Shown here: positions 14,233 to 24,855 of the stretch, one piece after another
Layout of the letters: every line of letters starts with the position of its first letter
Position numbering within the stretch: position 1 is the stretch's first letter
Origin: Citrus sinensis
Lineage: Eukaryota > Streptophyta > Magnoliopsida > Sapindales > Rutaceae
Length of the DNA stretch: 64,000 bases
Assembly (NCBI RefSeq): GCF_022201045.2
Contig: NC_068560.1
Location: forward strand, 32,319,501 to 32,383,500
Direction: 5' to 3'
Program-made: the position numbers and the translations under genes
The notes under the pieces: generated by a model
Told to the model about the DNA's origin: nothing
Seen by the model: only the letters and a program-made list of their open reading frames with translations
Database searches by the model: none

Positions 14233-15062
14233 GGTTGGTTTCAGTGAAAAACACATTTTGCATCCTGACTGGCATGTTGTTACAACAAGAGTAACCCTTG
14301 AAAACTACTTTTTCGCATACAACAGTTTTCTTTGATTTTATGGTTTAAACAGTTGATGATTGTGTTCTTTGAAGATCTTATGTTCTGTGGGCTTATTGCA
14401 GACATTATGCAAGACTATGGTGGCTGTCGACCCAAGTGAAGTAAGAATATTTCTTGCTTCAGGAAAAAAGAGGGTGAGCAGTTATGCCAATTATCAGCTG
14501 GAGAAGAAATGCTTGTAGATGCTAGTAATAATGTTTCACTGATATCCCTATTAACACCTATATTGTTATTTTTATCTTGAATGAAGCAGTTTAGCATATT
14601 TTTCATTTGCTCTGTAGTTTCTTGAATCACATGATAATCGTGCTTTTTTCGTTTTGTCTTGTAATATTTTTGTTTCACGGTTTCAGTCTATTCCAGGACT
14701 TTGAGAAATTAAGCCATCTGATGATGATAATTGATAAGTACCCCCCATTCACCTCGATAGAACCTTGACAACTGAAAATTGTTGAATCTTAATCTTATAA
14801 ATAAAAAAAGGGTAACCCCAACTCAAGCAAGGAATCTAGATATTGTGGTTTCTCAGTGTTTTGGATGCGGATTAGCATAATCTGGAGTGGATTGGGATGC
14901 AAGACGAAAGTTTGAACACTTGAAATGGGCTTGACTGTTTCCCAAGGGAAAAACAAAACAGCAAAAATAATTGTTATCGCCGGAGGATAGTCCTGGAATA
15001 TTAATTAGTCCATCTGGGTTGGCTCTTGGGCCTTTGCAGTGTAAGTAACTGGTAGAGGCTAA
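14233..15062. other. 3' flank of the small gene, no further gene seen
   Basis: It probably contains the 3' UTR of the small gene. Transcript-like, T-rich sequence continues to about 14710. No exon with family similarity was found. Confidence 0.45.
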
Positions 15063-15325
15063 GGGTGCGTTTGGGATTGAGGTAAGTTACAATTGTTGTA
15101 GAAAAAAAAAATTATAATTATAAAATAAAAGTTAGTAATATATAATAAATGTAAATTTAAAATAATAATTTTGATGAAATTATTAAAGATATAATAGATT
15201 TTTCATTATATAAGTGAAAAATTATATCAACATAGCTTGCAAATTACAATGGTTAGTGTTTACCAAACACTTTAGTACTGTAGCTTTTAAGATACAACTA
15301 TCCAACCTCAATCTCAAACACAACC
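15063..15325. mobile_element. PIF/Harbinger-type (Tourist-like) MITE
   Basis: A 263-bp element. Its left end is GGGTGCGTTTGGGATTGAGG and the reverse complement of its right end is GGTTGTGTTTGAGATTGAGG. It is flanked on both sides by TAA (15060-15062 and 15326-15328), the 3-bp target duplication typical of PIF/Harbinger. The interior is AT-rich with no ORF. The good TIR match suggests a fairly young insertion. Confidence 0.85.
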
Positions 15326-15872
15326 TAAGAGTTCCACGTATCGATCCTTATTGAAAGATTGTGTCAGGGATGGATGGCTGTTGAAAAATCAAAGATACAT
15401 GCTTTTCGATGGTGTAATGATGCAAGAAATCACTCTAAAAGTTGTAGAATTTTTATGTTTCACTTGATGAGCCCTATATTGCTGCATGCCACACATCATT
15501 TGAAATTAATTTTGATAAAATTAAGCAATATTACTCTTAAACAAAACAAGATCATCAAATTATGTCTCAACATCAACGATAAAATTTAAGAGGTTGATAA
15601 AGGAAGTTTCAGCTTGACCACTCATTAAAAAACATAACACACAACAGAGTCATTAATTGGACAAAATGCGATTTCTAGCATAATTAACTGAAATAACAAA
15701 ACAAGGTCCAAGAGTTGAGAGTCCTCAGTCGATGGAAACCACACAATGCACAGCGCTTATATCCTGTAAAATTAGCCCAAAAAAAAAGTCAAATATTGTT
15801 TGAACAAACTAATTAAATGGTCTCAAAGACTAATTAATTAGATTAAAGAAGAAGAAATTACCATGCAACAGG

Positions 15873-16017
15873 TTAGTTGTTGGCACTGAACAGCCTGAGA
15901 TGGGGATCAATAGGGAGACCAAGGCTCTCAAATACTGGATCATATAAAGCGTTTCTGACTGGCCTGAGGTAATATTCATTTGAACTCGTCAGTGCAAGAA
16001 ACTTGTAGCTATATATA

Positions 16018-16109
<92 letters not shown>

Positions 16110-19100
16110 AACCTGGGAAGGTTAAATGGATTGGAAGCAAAAAGATGATCGAGTTCACTCTCTCGAGATTGAGATGTTGACCCCGTTTCCTGCTCCAAAT
16201 TAAATTATGTGAAACTCATTAATTATCGTGTTCTACTTTAAACATAATGCCAAAAAAATAAATTAAATTAATTTTATGTAAATAATACCAGATGGTTGGA
16301 TATCTTAGAGCGTTTAGATGATGAAGAGGAGGAGGATGATTCCCCAATATCATATATGCTTGTTGCACGGTTGCGCCGTCCTAGAAATGATTGCTGAAAG
16401 AAAATATATATGATTCTGTTAATTAACAAATAATATATACATATAAAATACCAAGTCATTTCAAAATGTGGGAAATGTAATAATCTGCATTAATAATGTA
16501 AATATATCCACCTCATTATTGCGGTTCAATAATGAGAGCTCCAATTGATCAGGAGTTGATCCCGGGGAGTTATGGCCTCCAAATAAATCCTGTTTTGTAT
16601 ATCAAGATTGTATGAGAGATAGATGGATAGATATGTTCAATCTGTGTTTATATAAATGTATCTGCATGCAGAAGAAAATTAAGAAATTTTACGGTTTGAG
16701 TTGGCGAGTTCAAGAGTTGATTAGTTAGCTGAACTGAAGTGCCAGGGGTGGGGTAAGTTGGAATCGGCCTAATTGGTTGATTGACTAATCCTTGCAGGTC
16801 CATATTCTGTGCCCTACACATATATAATTAAAGTTTCATAAGATTACATTAGCAGTGTAAGCAAATTAATTAATTAAAGTTAAAAAATTAAAAATAAAAA
16901 AGGAAAATAATGGTCATTAATTGCTACTTATATATAATTCAAAGGATTTTAGTTACCTAGAAGGCATGGATGATTGCCTTAGAAGCAATGAGTTGTCATG
17001 TTGAGGAGGATCGATCACATTAGGCATCAGCTGGCCAAGAGTGAGTGATCCCTGATCATCATATGACTGTTCCGTCCTGAAATTGTAAAATTCGACATAA
17101 TCAATCATGAGTTTAATTTGGGTTTGGGTGCTGTTAATGGTAATTAAAGAGACCCAACACAAACAAATCTATACATAGAAAATGGTTTATGCGTTTCTAA
17201 TTATTTTTAATTCCTTTTTTTTTTTAATTCAGAAAGATATATGGTTGAATGCATATACAATTGATTTTTCATTCTCAGATGCATGCGTCTCACTTTTTTA
17301 AATGCGAACATGCTGTTAGACGGTTCAATTTAATAGAGGTATTTTTTAATACACCGGTTTAATAGCATTAAAATTTGACTTTTATTAAATTCTATAGTTT
17401 AAAAGCATGTCCATATGAAAAAAAAAAAATGACACCCACACTAGAGAAGAACTATACACGTGTGTGTGTGTGTAAAATAAGGAAGTAGAAGATCAACCTA
17501 CATACCTTTGCAGCAGGGAATTCTTGAGCTGCAGGGGACTAGGGGATTGCAAGTTAGTTAAATCCAGTGTCACTGCAGCTTGATTAATTTGCTCATCGAG
17601 TTGAGGACATTGCAGGGGCCTAATAATATTATTCAGATCATCAAAATTAACCAGCTAGCAATTAAACTTCACCTAAATTAATGACTCGTACTTTTTTTTT
17701 CCCAGATGACAAAAATATAAACAGGAAAGAGATTGAGAGCTGTTAAATACCTAAGACTCAAAGGCATAGAAGCAGCAGGCATCATGGTGTTTGTTCTGCT
17801 CGGTGTTTCTTGTACATTAGCTGACAATGGTAAATGGTGCGGCCTACACTCAAAATAAAAGCACAGTGAATTTGTTTTGTTCTAATTAACAAATTGCAAA
17901 CCAGAATTAATCAAAAGTTTGTAAAGAATATAAAGAATATAAAGATTAATTAATTTAAGCCGAAATTAAACCTGCGGGAGAGGATAGATTGCTCTGGTGC
18001 CATAGAGAAAGGATTCAATAAATTCTCTGAGACTGGATCATTTGCAGAATGCAGTGGCCTATAATAAAGATGATGAAATTGCATACGCTTAGACATTTCC
18101 ACATCTAAAGAGTATTACTGCTTTGATTTCAGTAGGTATACCTTGTAGGCAGAAAAGATGCAGGTGACATGGAGTTGGCAAATTGTGAATCGAATACATT
18201 CGGATCCAGAAATTGATTTACTTGGGCCCTAAGATTCAAGGTTAAAAAAAAATGTACTCGATTTTTCAGATGATTATAATATATGCATACATAAATCATA
18301 GTTTGTAACTGATAATATGGAATACCTTGATGGAGTTAGAGGTGTATATGTAGCATTCTGGTTAGAGAACCAATTGGGTAGCTGGTGATTTACATGTCCT
18401 AGCCCCGACTGGTAGATTATTTCATGGCAAACAGGTTCACCATCAGCTTGATCAAAAATTACTGAACATTTGACAGGAAGTTGAAACATTTTACAATTTT
18501 TATGTCAAAGAGGGAGTGCTTACTGATCTTTGAAGGAAAGAAGATAGGAAGCTAGGGAGTGCTTGCTGATTGTTGCTGATGAAATCATTACTTCCGACAT
18601 TTTGATGAGCAAGTTGATCAGCACCCAATGTGGTTGATAGATTGAGAGGATTACTAAATTAGCATAAATGGCATGAAAATCACCAAAGTAAAAAATTAAA
18701 CGGGTAGGAATTTATTATTATTATTATTATTATTATTAAGCATTATATAGTATTATTGGTAACTAATTCTCCTTCTCGCCCATGTGAACATAATTTGAAT
18801 TCCGTGTCTCTTACCAACTTAACAAGCTATATAGCGCGTTTGGGGCAGCTGCTCCCCATGCCATATTCTAAGGGAATATTCCCCTAGAATAGGCATGGGG
18901 AGCAGCTGCGCGGTGGCAGCACAGCTGCCCCAAAGGCGTCTATGGTAGCCTAGCACCACAGTAATTAATAGTTTATAATTAAAGTACTGTTTTACATCAT
19001 GAAATTGAACAAGCAAATTAAAACATACAGAAGATTGTTATTTTGAATGCAGTTTTCAGCAGGAGTATTGAGCTGATTTGAGTTGGGATTGATCTCATTT

Positions 19101-21345
19101 TCTGAATTAAACGCTGGAACTCTACCAAACTGTGGCATCATCTCAACCTGATTACATACAAAGAAATAATAACCAAAGTCAAGATATACAAGAAGTAATT
19201 TGGTCAACATGATATTCAAAGTCAAGAAATGCATTTGTGTATGTGTGTTTGTATATATACGTACGTACGTATGTACATACATACATACATACATACATAC
19301 ATACATTCATTCACCGTTGTTGGAGGTTTTTGCGGGGTTACCTTTGCTAAGGAAGAATTAAGGAAATTCAATTTTTATTTTTTTTGGTTGCATATTTGTG
19401 GCAATCAAAGGTTGAAGGATAAATTAATATTGCCCCAAAACCCTAAATTCCTTGATCCTAAACCATAACGCACAACAAAACCTCATGGGATCAAGAAATT
19501 TACATGTGGAGCTTGGACCATCAAGTGGAAGGAATCAGTCTTTCTTGATCCGATAAGTTTTTCACTAGAGCTTGCATTGAAGGGAAAAGACTGATTGCTT
19601 CCACCTGATGATCCAAGCTCTACATGCTCCTAGTGAAAAACAAACTTGAATTTTAGTTAATTGTCTTAGTAAATTTATCAATGGAACATAAATAATATTT
19701 TTAGATCGGGATTTATACAATTACCATTGAATTCGAGGACCGGAAGACATTGCTTGAGCTCCCAAGGTTTTCATTATTCTGAAATACAAACAAATCATAA
19801 TACTGAGCTAAGGCAAATGTAATTTTACTAGAAATGATGTGATCACCCATATCACCCATCAGTCTTGTTTACAGTGAATTGGCAGCGGTACTGGTGCTGA
19901 TTTCTTACAAATATATAGAAGAATATGATATTATTTAACTAGCTACAAAATATATTTTTTGAGTCTATGAGATATGAGAGAATAATCTAGAAGGACTTGT
20001 TGGAGTCATGCATATTAATTTTTGTGCAATGATAGGAATGTTTAATAATTGCAAGCTTTAGTTTTATTCTATAATGTTCTTATCTCTATACAAATCAAAT
20101 CTAGCTGGTGAGAACTGAAAATGTATATTTTGAAGCTAGGGTTTGGTTCTTTTAAGCACTAGCTTTATTAACGCTTGCACATTTATGACATAATTTATTA
20201 CGATGTATAAATAAAGTATTTTCTTACTATACAAAATCTGGTTCATAAATATTATGCTGTTTAAGGTAAGTACTCAACATATACAGGCTAAACAAATAAA
20301 TTTCAGAAAATTAAACCACTGAACAATTAATGATGATTCATAAAAAAAAATGGACATATATGATTCCTCACCATTTTTGGTGCCGCGGATAATGAAGTGT
20401 TTAACGGTGAAGTGGCCGACGGCGACAATTCGGCCACATTAGCAAGCAGCTGCAGGTTGCTGCTGCTTTCTTGACTACCATGAGCATTATTTCTTGACAC
20501 TGGCAGATTATTTTCTAGGCTACTAGCATTCGCCTGATCTCCTATTCCTACAGTCTGATTCTTTTCTCCAGCTGCTTCAAGTTGAAACTCCGAGCTCTCC
20601 TATTTAACGTCAAACAAATTAAAAACATACATTATTAATTAGCTTGGAGCTTGCTACAGACTATGTATGTAAAACGAAATAGTAGATTCGAGAACGAGGC
20701 TATTCGAGAATGAGGCTAAGTAGTAATTAAAATGTACTTCTGTGGGATTGTGATTAGCTTGTGCAATGACAGTTGATGACATTTGTGGTGCCGGCGCCAC
20801 ATTTGGAGCACATTCATTTGAAGCGTCCAAATTTTCAGTGTTAGCATGAGCTGATGCTGTAAGCTTCTCCTTAGAGTTTGACTCAGGCAGATTGCTTCCC
20901 GTTCCAGATGATGATCCCTTCTCTGTGTTATTCTCCTGCTTCAGCAAATGAATGGTCGCTCCAAATTACACATTACACGATTTTGGTTTGACAGGGACCA
21001 TGATGAAGAAAATATAAACTTAAGTTAGCTACAACATAAAATCAATAGAGTTGAGAGGGCCAATATAGCTATAATTGAGAAACCATAGGTTTGAGTTGGC
21101 TAGGATATATCTAGTATAGTTATTTGTATTTACACTCTTATTATATTTTTATTATAACACCAATAGATTATAATGTTAATATTAAGATTATAATATCGTA
21201 TAATGTAATCCATACGTACATGAGATAAATTCAGTGGAATTATATTTCGTTGGCTAGGATGTGCCTCAGAATGAGGATTCTCAATTAAGTGAATCTCATC
21301 ATCAAAGTTGAAGTCAAACATAAGAGAAAATGAATCTCTCTCCAT
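15873..21345 (-). CDS. Unrecognised 678-aa Ser/Asn/Gln/Pro/Leu-rich protein, 18 coding exons
   Basis: I do not recognise this gene. In transcript order the exons are 21345-21220, 20935-20738, 20599-20372, 19778-19725, 19629-19504, 19147-19029, 18653-18524, 18408-18326, 18228-18142, 18058-17972, 17843-17751, 17619-17506, 17076-16957, 16813-16693, 16589-16512, 16393-16289, 16189-16113, 15963-15873. They sum to 2037 nt with one open frame and GT..AG at every junction. The protein starts MERDSFSLMFDFNFDDEIHL, is mostly low-complexity and probably disordered, and has a basic cluster around residues 593-617 (GRRNRA..., SSSSSSSSKRSK) that could be a nuclear signal. It ends with a more ordered-looking tail, LYDPVFESLGLPIDPHLRLF. 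Exons 9-14 all begin in a split Arg codon followed by Ala, Pro or Thr. No catalytic motif is visible. The start Met is the first in exon 1; upstream exons appear non-coding. Single exons, especially exon 5, need transcript support. Confidence 0.7.
16011..16107. repeat. Compound microsatellite (TA)n(GA)n
   Basis: About 30 bp of TA repeats (16021-16050) run straight into about 57 bp of GA repeats (16051-16107). Together they fill most of the last, 149-nt intron of the unrecognised gene. On the transcribed strand the intron reads (CT)n then (TA)n, starting five bases after the splice donor. Confidence 0.97.
18712..18738. repeat. ATT trinucleotide microsatellite
   Basis: A run of about nine ATT units, in intron 6 of the unrecognised gene. 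Confidence 0.9.
18833..18941. repeat. Nested palindrome / short foldback element in an intron
   Basis: The outer arms GCGTTTGGGGCAGCTG (18835-18850) and CAGCTGCCCCAAAGGCG (18922-18938) are inverted copies, with one extra base in the right arm. Inside, 18846-18870 and 18885-18908 are inverted copies differing by one unpaired base, and the centre GGGAATATTCCC is itself a perfect palindrome. The whole is about 109 bp and more GC-rich than its surroundings. It may be a small MITE; flanking TA is present, but the target duplication is uncertain. Confidence 0.85.
19259..19310. repeat. Tetranucleotide microsatellite (GTAC/CATA)n
   Basis: Three ACGT-type units followed by a run of TACA/CATA repeats and a short ATTC end. 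It lies in intron 5 of the unrecognised gene. Confidence 0.9.
19509..19620 (-). repeat. Inverted repeat within a predicted coding exon
   Basis: Bases 19509-19541 and the reverse complement of 19588-19620 agree at about 30 of 33 positions (both begin GAGCTTGGA and end AATCAGTC). They are separated by about 46 bp. Both arms lie inside predicted exon 5 of the unrecognised gene, so the RNA could fold into a long near-perfect hairpin. The 5' arm codes for VELGSSGGSNQS; the 3' arm codes for TDSFHLMVQA. Confidence 0.9.
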
Positions 21346-22215
21346 ATCTGAATAAAAAATTATCAAAAAAAGATAAATTAATTAGTAATAATTTAATGAC
21401 TAAATATTCTCAAACAAAATTAGGTACAGTAATTAAAATGTTAGAGAATAGTTTAGAAATAAAAAAAAAAAAACAAAACCCTATGAGAAATGTTATATTT
21501 TTATTTTTGTATAAATTCGAGATAAAATATGTTGTGGGGTCCTCTGAAAAGTAATGTACATTTGGCGAGATATAAAGGAAGGGAAACGTTTGCTAAAATC
21601 CAGCCATGCTTGCCTTCTAAAAGCCCATGTGATTCACAGTAACAAATAAATAAATAAATAAATAAAATATTAATTAATAATGTAATAGTAACATTTGAAA
21701 AATAAAAAACATTGTAATGATAACAAGCTAATAAGGGATAATAGATGCCTCGAGTAGAGCAATTAATTAGTTCCCTAGTCAACAACTTGACAAAAGTTGT
21801 TCGTGCCAATGTCTCCGGCGATATTTTTGTCTAAAATTTGCAAGGAATTGGAGGGACCTCTTTTCTTGTTACTGGTTTTGCAATTGTTGCCATTTTCAGG
21901 ATCACTTCCTCCCAGAGAAAAATATGTCAAGCGAATTTTTTTTATTTTTCAATGTCGAAAATGTATTTCATTTTTTTGGGTTTGAGTTATTAGTTTTTAT
22001 TTTAGATAAAATTAAATTAGATTCTCACATATATGTGAGCAGATTGGAACCTTATCTTGTATCAAAATATATTTTATTTATTGAATCAACTAACACTCCA
22101 TAATGATTTAAGTAGTCCCTTATTCTTGCACCCAAAATATTAAAAAAATAAAAAAAAAACATTAATTGAATGAAAATAATGTGTCATATAAGGTCTAAAG
22201 TTCTGTGTAATTCAC

Positions 22216-22261
22216 CTGTGAATCCTTTAGAAAATGCTTACAAGCAAGGACCAATCTGAGC
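22216..22261 (-). other. Probable non-coding leader exon of the unrecognised gene
   Basis: A 46-nt segment sits between a good acceptor (TTTTTACAG) and a good donor (CACAG/GTGAAT) on the minus strand, about 870 bp upstream of the start codon. It cannot be joined to coding exon 1 in an open frame that keeps the ATG frame, so it is read as 5' UTR. One frame is open (RLVLACKHFLKDSQ) and would be phase-compatible with exon 2 if exon 1 were skipped; that alternative start is unproved. Confidence 0.4.
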
Positions 22262-22604
22262 CTGTAAAAATTATTTCAAGAACAGATATTAACAATCAAT
22301 AAGAAGAAGAATCAGAAAATGAAAACGGCAGTACTACTTTTCACTAAAATCAAAGATAAGCAAAAGGAAAGGAGAATCCATGCACTTGCAATCCCCTTTT
22401 GTGATACTTTCCTAGAAGTTTGTGAAAGGTGGCTAGATAAACTGGGTTAATTAGAGTTTTCTATTAAAGATAAGATGGGGCTGCTAGCTAGCTAGGATTT
22501 GAAGGTTGAGAACAATAAAAAAAGAAAATAACGTATATGAAAAGAAGGGAATTTTAACACCGCTGAGCTCTAGTCACATCCTTCAAGAGAATCTATGAAG
22601 CTCA

Positions 22605-22612
22605 ATTTATAG
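22605..22612 (-). promoter_or_regulatory. Candidate TATA box of the unrecognised gene
   Basis: The minus strand reads CTATAAATTGA here, followed about 30 nt downstream by C/T-rich leader sequence. The position fits a transcript starting near 22575 with at least one intron in the 5' UTR. Confidence 0.4.
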
Positions 22613-24855
22613 GAGGAAAATGTAATATGTGTCATATAGTTAAAGGGGGTAAATTTCCTGCTTGAAATTTTTTGGATTTTTGCCTTTTTAATCCTCATTA
22701 TCAAATTTTCATTTTCTAATTATATGATCTTTCGAGGGGCATATTAGAATTTACACAACAGTGACAAATTACTTTTGTGTTTAAAACATATACATCTCAG
22801 CTATCTCATAAATGTGTATATTAACAGCATCTATTTTTGTTAATACCGTTATTTAATCTTATAGATAATAAAAATTTTTAAAAAGTAAAATTTGTCGCGT
22901 CCTTACTCGCATAAAAGGAATATAATGTAATTAGCACATGAATCTATTAAAATTAGAAACTCGGATTCGTTGATATTAGGTTTATTTAGGTGAATTCATA
23001 ATGCTACTAGTTGGCTAAATAAAATGTTCATGCTAGACTATTGAATGCTTATTCATCATTGTTTTACTGTAAAATTAAGCATAACCAAAGTGAAAAAAAT
23101 TAGAAAAATGATAATTATGTCCCCTTCTTACTCAGTAAAGTTTAATTATTTTTATCTTCGTGTTTTCAAACATATTAGACCCCCATGTTGTTAACATGTT
23201 AAATAGTCAGATACACTGCATAGAGGACAATTCAATCTTTTAGGGTAATCAGTAAACAATTTTGAAGTTAAAATATGAATGGACTTTTAGCACTAATTTT
23301 GAAATTGAACAATTGACAATTAATTAACGGAACAGTGTTAGCATTAGGGGAGTTCTAGTGGGTCTGAAAACACAAGAGGAAAATAGTTTTTATTTCGTCA
23401 AATAAAAGGGGAGGTTGTAGTCATTTTCCCTAGAGCACTGCGGTACTACTGCTGTAAATTGTACAGTAAATATGAGGTGATATGTGAAAAATGGGTGGTA
23501 ATTGAATGAACAATAAAGAGAACACACTTGGACCAAACTGGCATAGGCAGTAAGAGACGCATGTCTCCTGGTTGCAACACGATGACTTGTGTGATTGGGT
23601 CACGTTCAGAGTTCAACTTTGACTTGCCAAATTAATCCAAGGAGACCGTGGAATACAACTCGAGCTAATCTTGTTTAAATTTCGACAGTTCAGATCTCTC
23701 CGAAACTGAAATGAAAGCCATGGCTGATAAGCGGTCACTTAGCTGTCTTTGATTGGCTGGCAGCTTTTAGTTCTCTTGCATGCATTTGCATGCAAACGAA
23801 ATCCTGGGTTTACTTTTGTTAATACATTAATGTTCCAATGAAACTGCTCTTTTTGTTTTGTTGCCATATTAAGGAGAGATTCCTTTCACGAAGTTACAAT
23901 ACAAAGAAATCTGAAACTCTTTTCAAATCTTATCGTGGAAAATTATAAACCAGGGGCTGGTGAAACAGATTCCTTTCTGAAATGGCCCCTTTTTTTTTGG
24001 TCCGTTTTTTGAGTTTTTTTTTTCCTTCTTATTTCGTTGCATGGATTAATTAAAATTATATTTCTTATAAATTGGTATACACTTGAAATCTTTCATGTTT
24101 GAATAGTATATTGCAAATTCAAAATTTTGGCAGAGGCTTGATTAACATCCGCAAAAGAATATAACAAAACCCAACCTAATCTAGGTAGATATTACATCTC
24201 AACAGTAAAGTGGGGGAGTTCAATACCACTTTGCAAGTGCATGTTATATTATTATGTGGATTAAGGGATCGTCATTCTCTCTCTATATACGAGAGAGAGA
24301 AAAAACAAAAAGCTAATGTTTATCTCTTGTTTTCTTATCAATAATGCTAAATACCATATTTGGTTGAGATAAATAACATTATTTTCTCAATTAGTTTATC
24401 GACCTTTACAAGTACATTAGAATAAAATGACAAGTAATTTTACACGTAATGAATTTGATCATTCAATAATAGAAGTTAAATGAGTGACACGTTAGAATTT
24501 TTAGAATGGAAAAACTCCAATATTACTTGGAAATTGACAAGAGGGTTCATGCTTGTATGAGAAACTCTAGATTAAAAAAAAATGATAATTAGACAAGTGA
24601 CTCTTAAGTGTATATATGTCTTATTACATGTTTATCACACCAGACATTCACTAAAAAGTGGTGCATTTTCACATTACCTCTACACAAAACTTGAATTGTT
24701 TGTCAAAGCTGTTACAATTATGGTTACGTTATTCATTCTGCATACGATTCACTTCAGTTATATATAATTCTACAATCTCAGTAACAAAAGCACCAGTTAT
24801 TTTTAAATGCAATGGACGTTATTGTTAGCGAAAGCTTTTGGTATATGGGGTATTA
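22613..24855. other. Intergenic region between the unrecognised gene and the MADS-box gene
   Basis: No exon seen. The stretch holds the upstream region of the unrecognised gene, an old MITE (listed separately), short GA repeats near 24280-24300 and the 3' flank of the MADS gene. Confidence 0.5.
23103..23429. mobile_element. Old MITE with diverged terminal inverted repeats
   Basis: The left end (GAAAAATGATAATTATGTCC...) and the reverse complement of the right end (GGAAAATGACTACAACCTCC...) can be aligned for about 100 bp. Shared blocks include TCCCCTT and GTGTTTTCARAC. There is no ORF and no clear target duplication. The end sequence resembles that of the 7155 element, so the two may be related families. 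Confidence 0.5.

Noticed and set aside
18274-18489. Longer version of exon 8 of the unrecognised gene beginning MFQLPVKCSVIFDQ
   Set aside because: The upstream acceptor there would enter in the wrong phase. The CTACCAG acceptor at 18409 joins in frame with exon 7.
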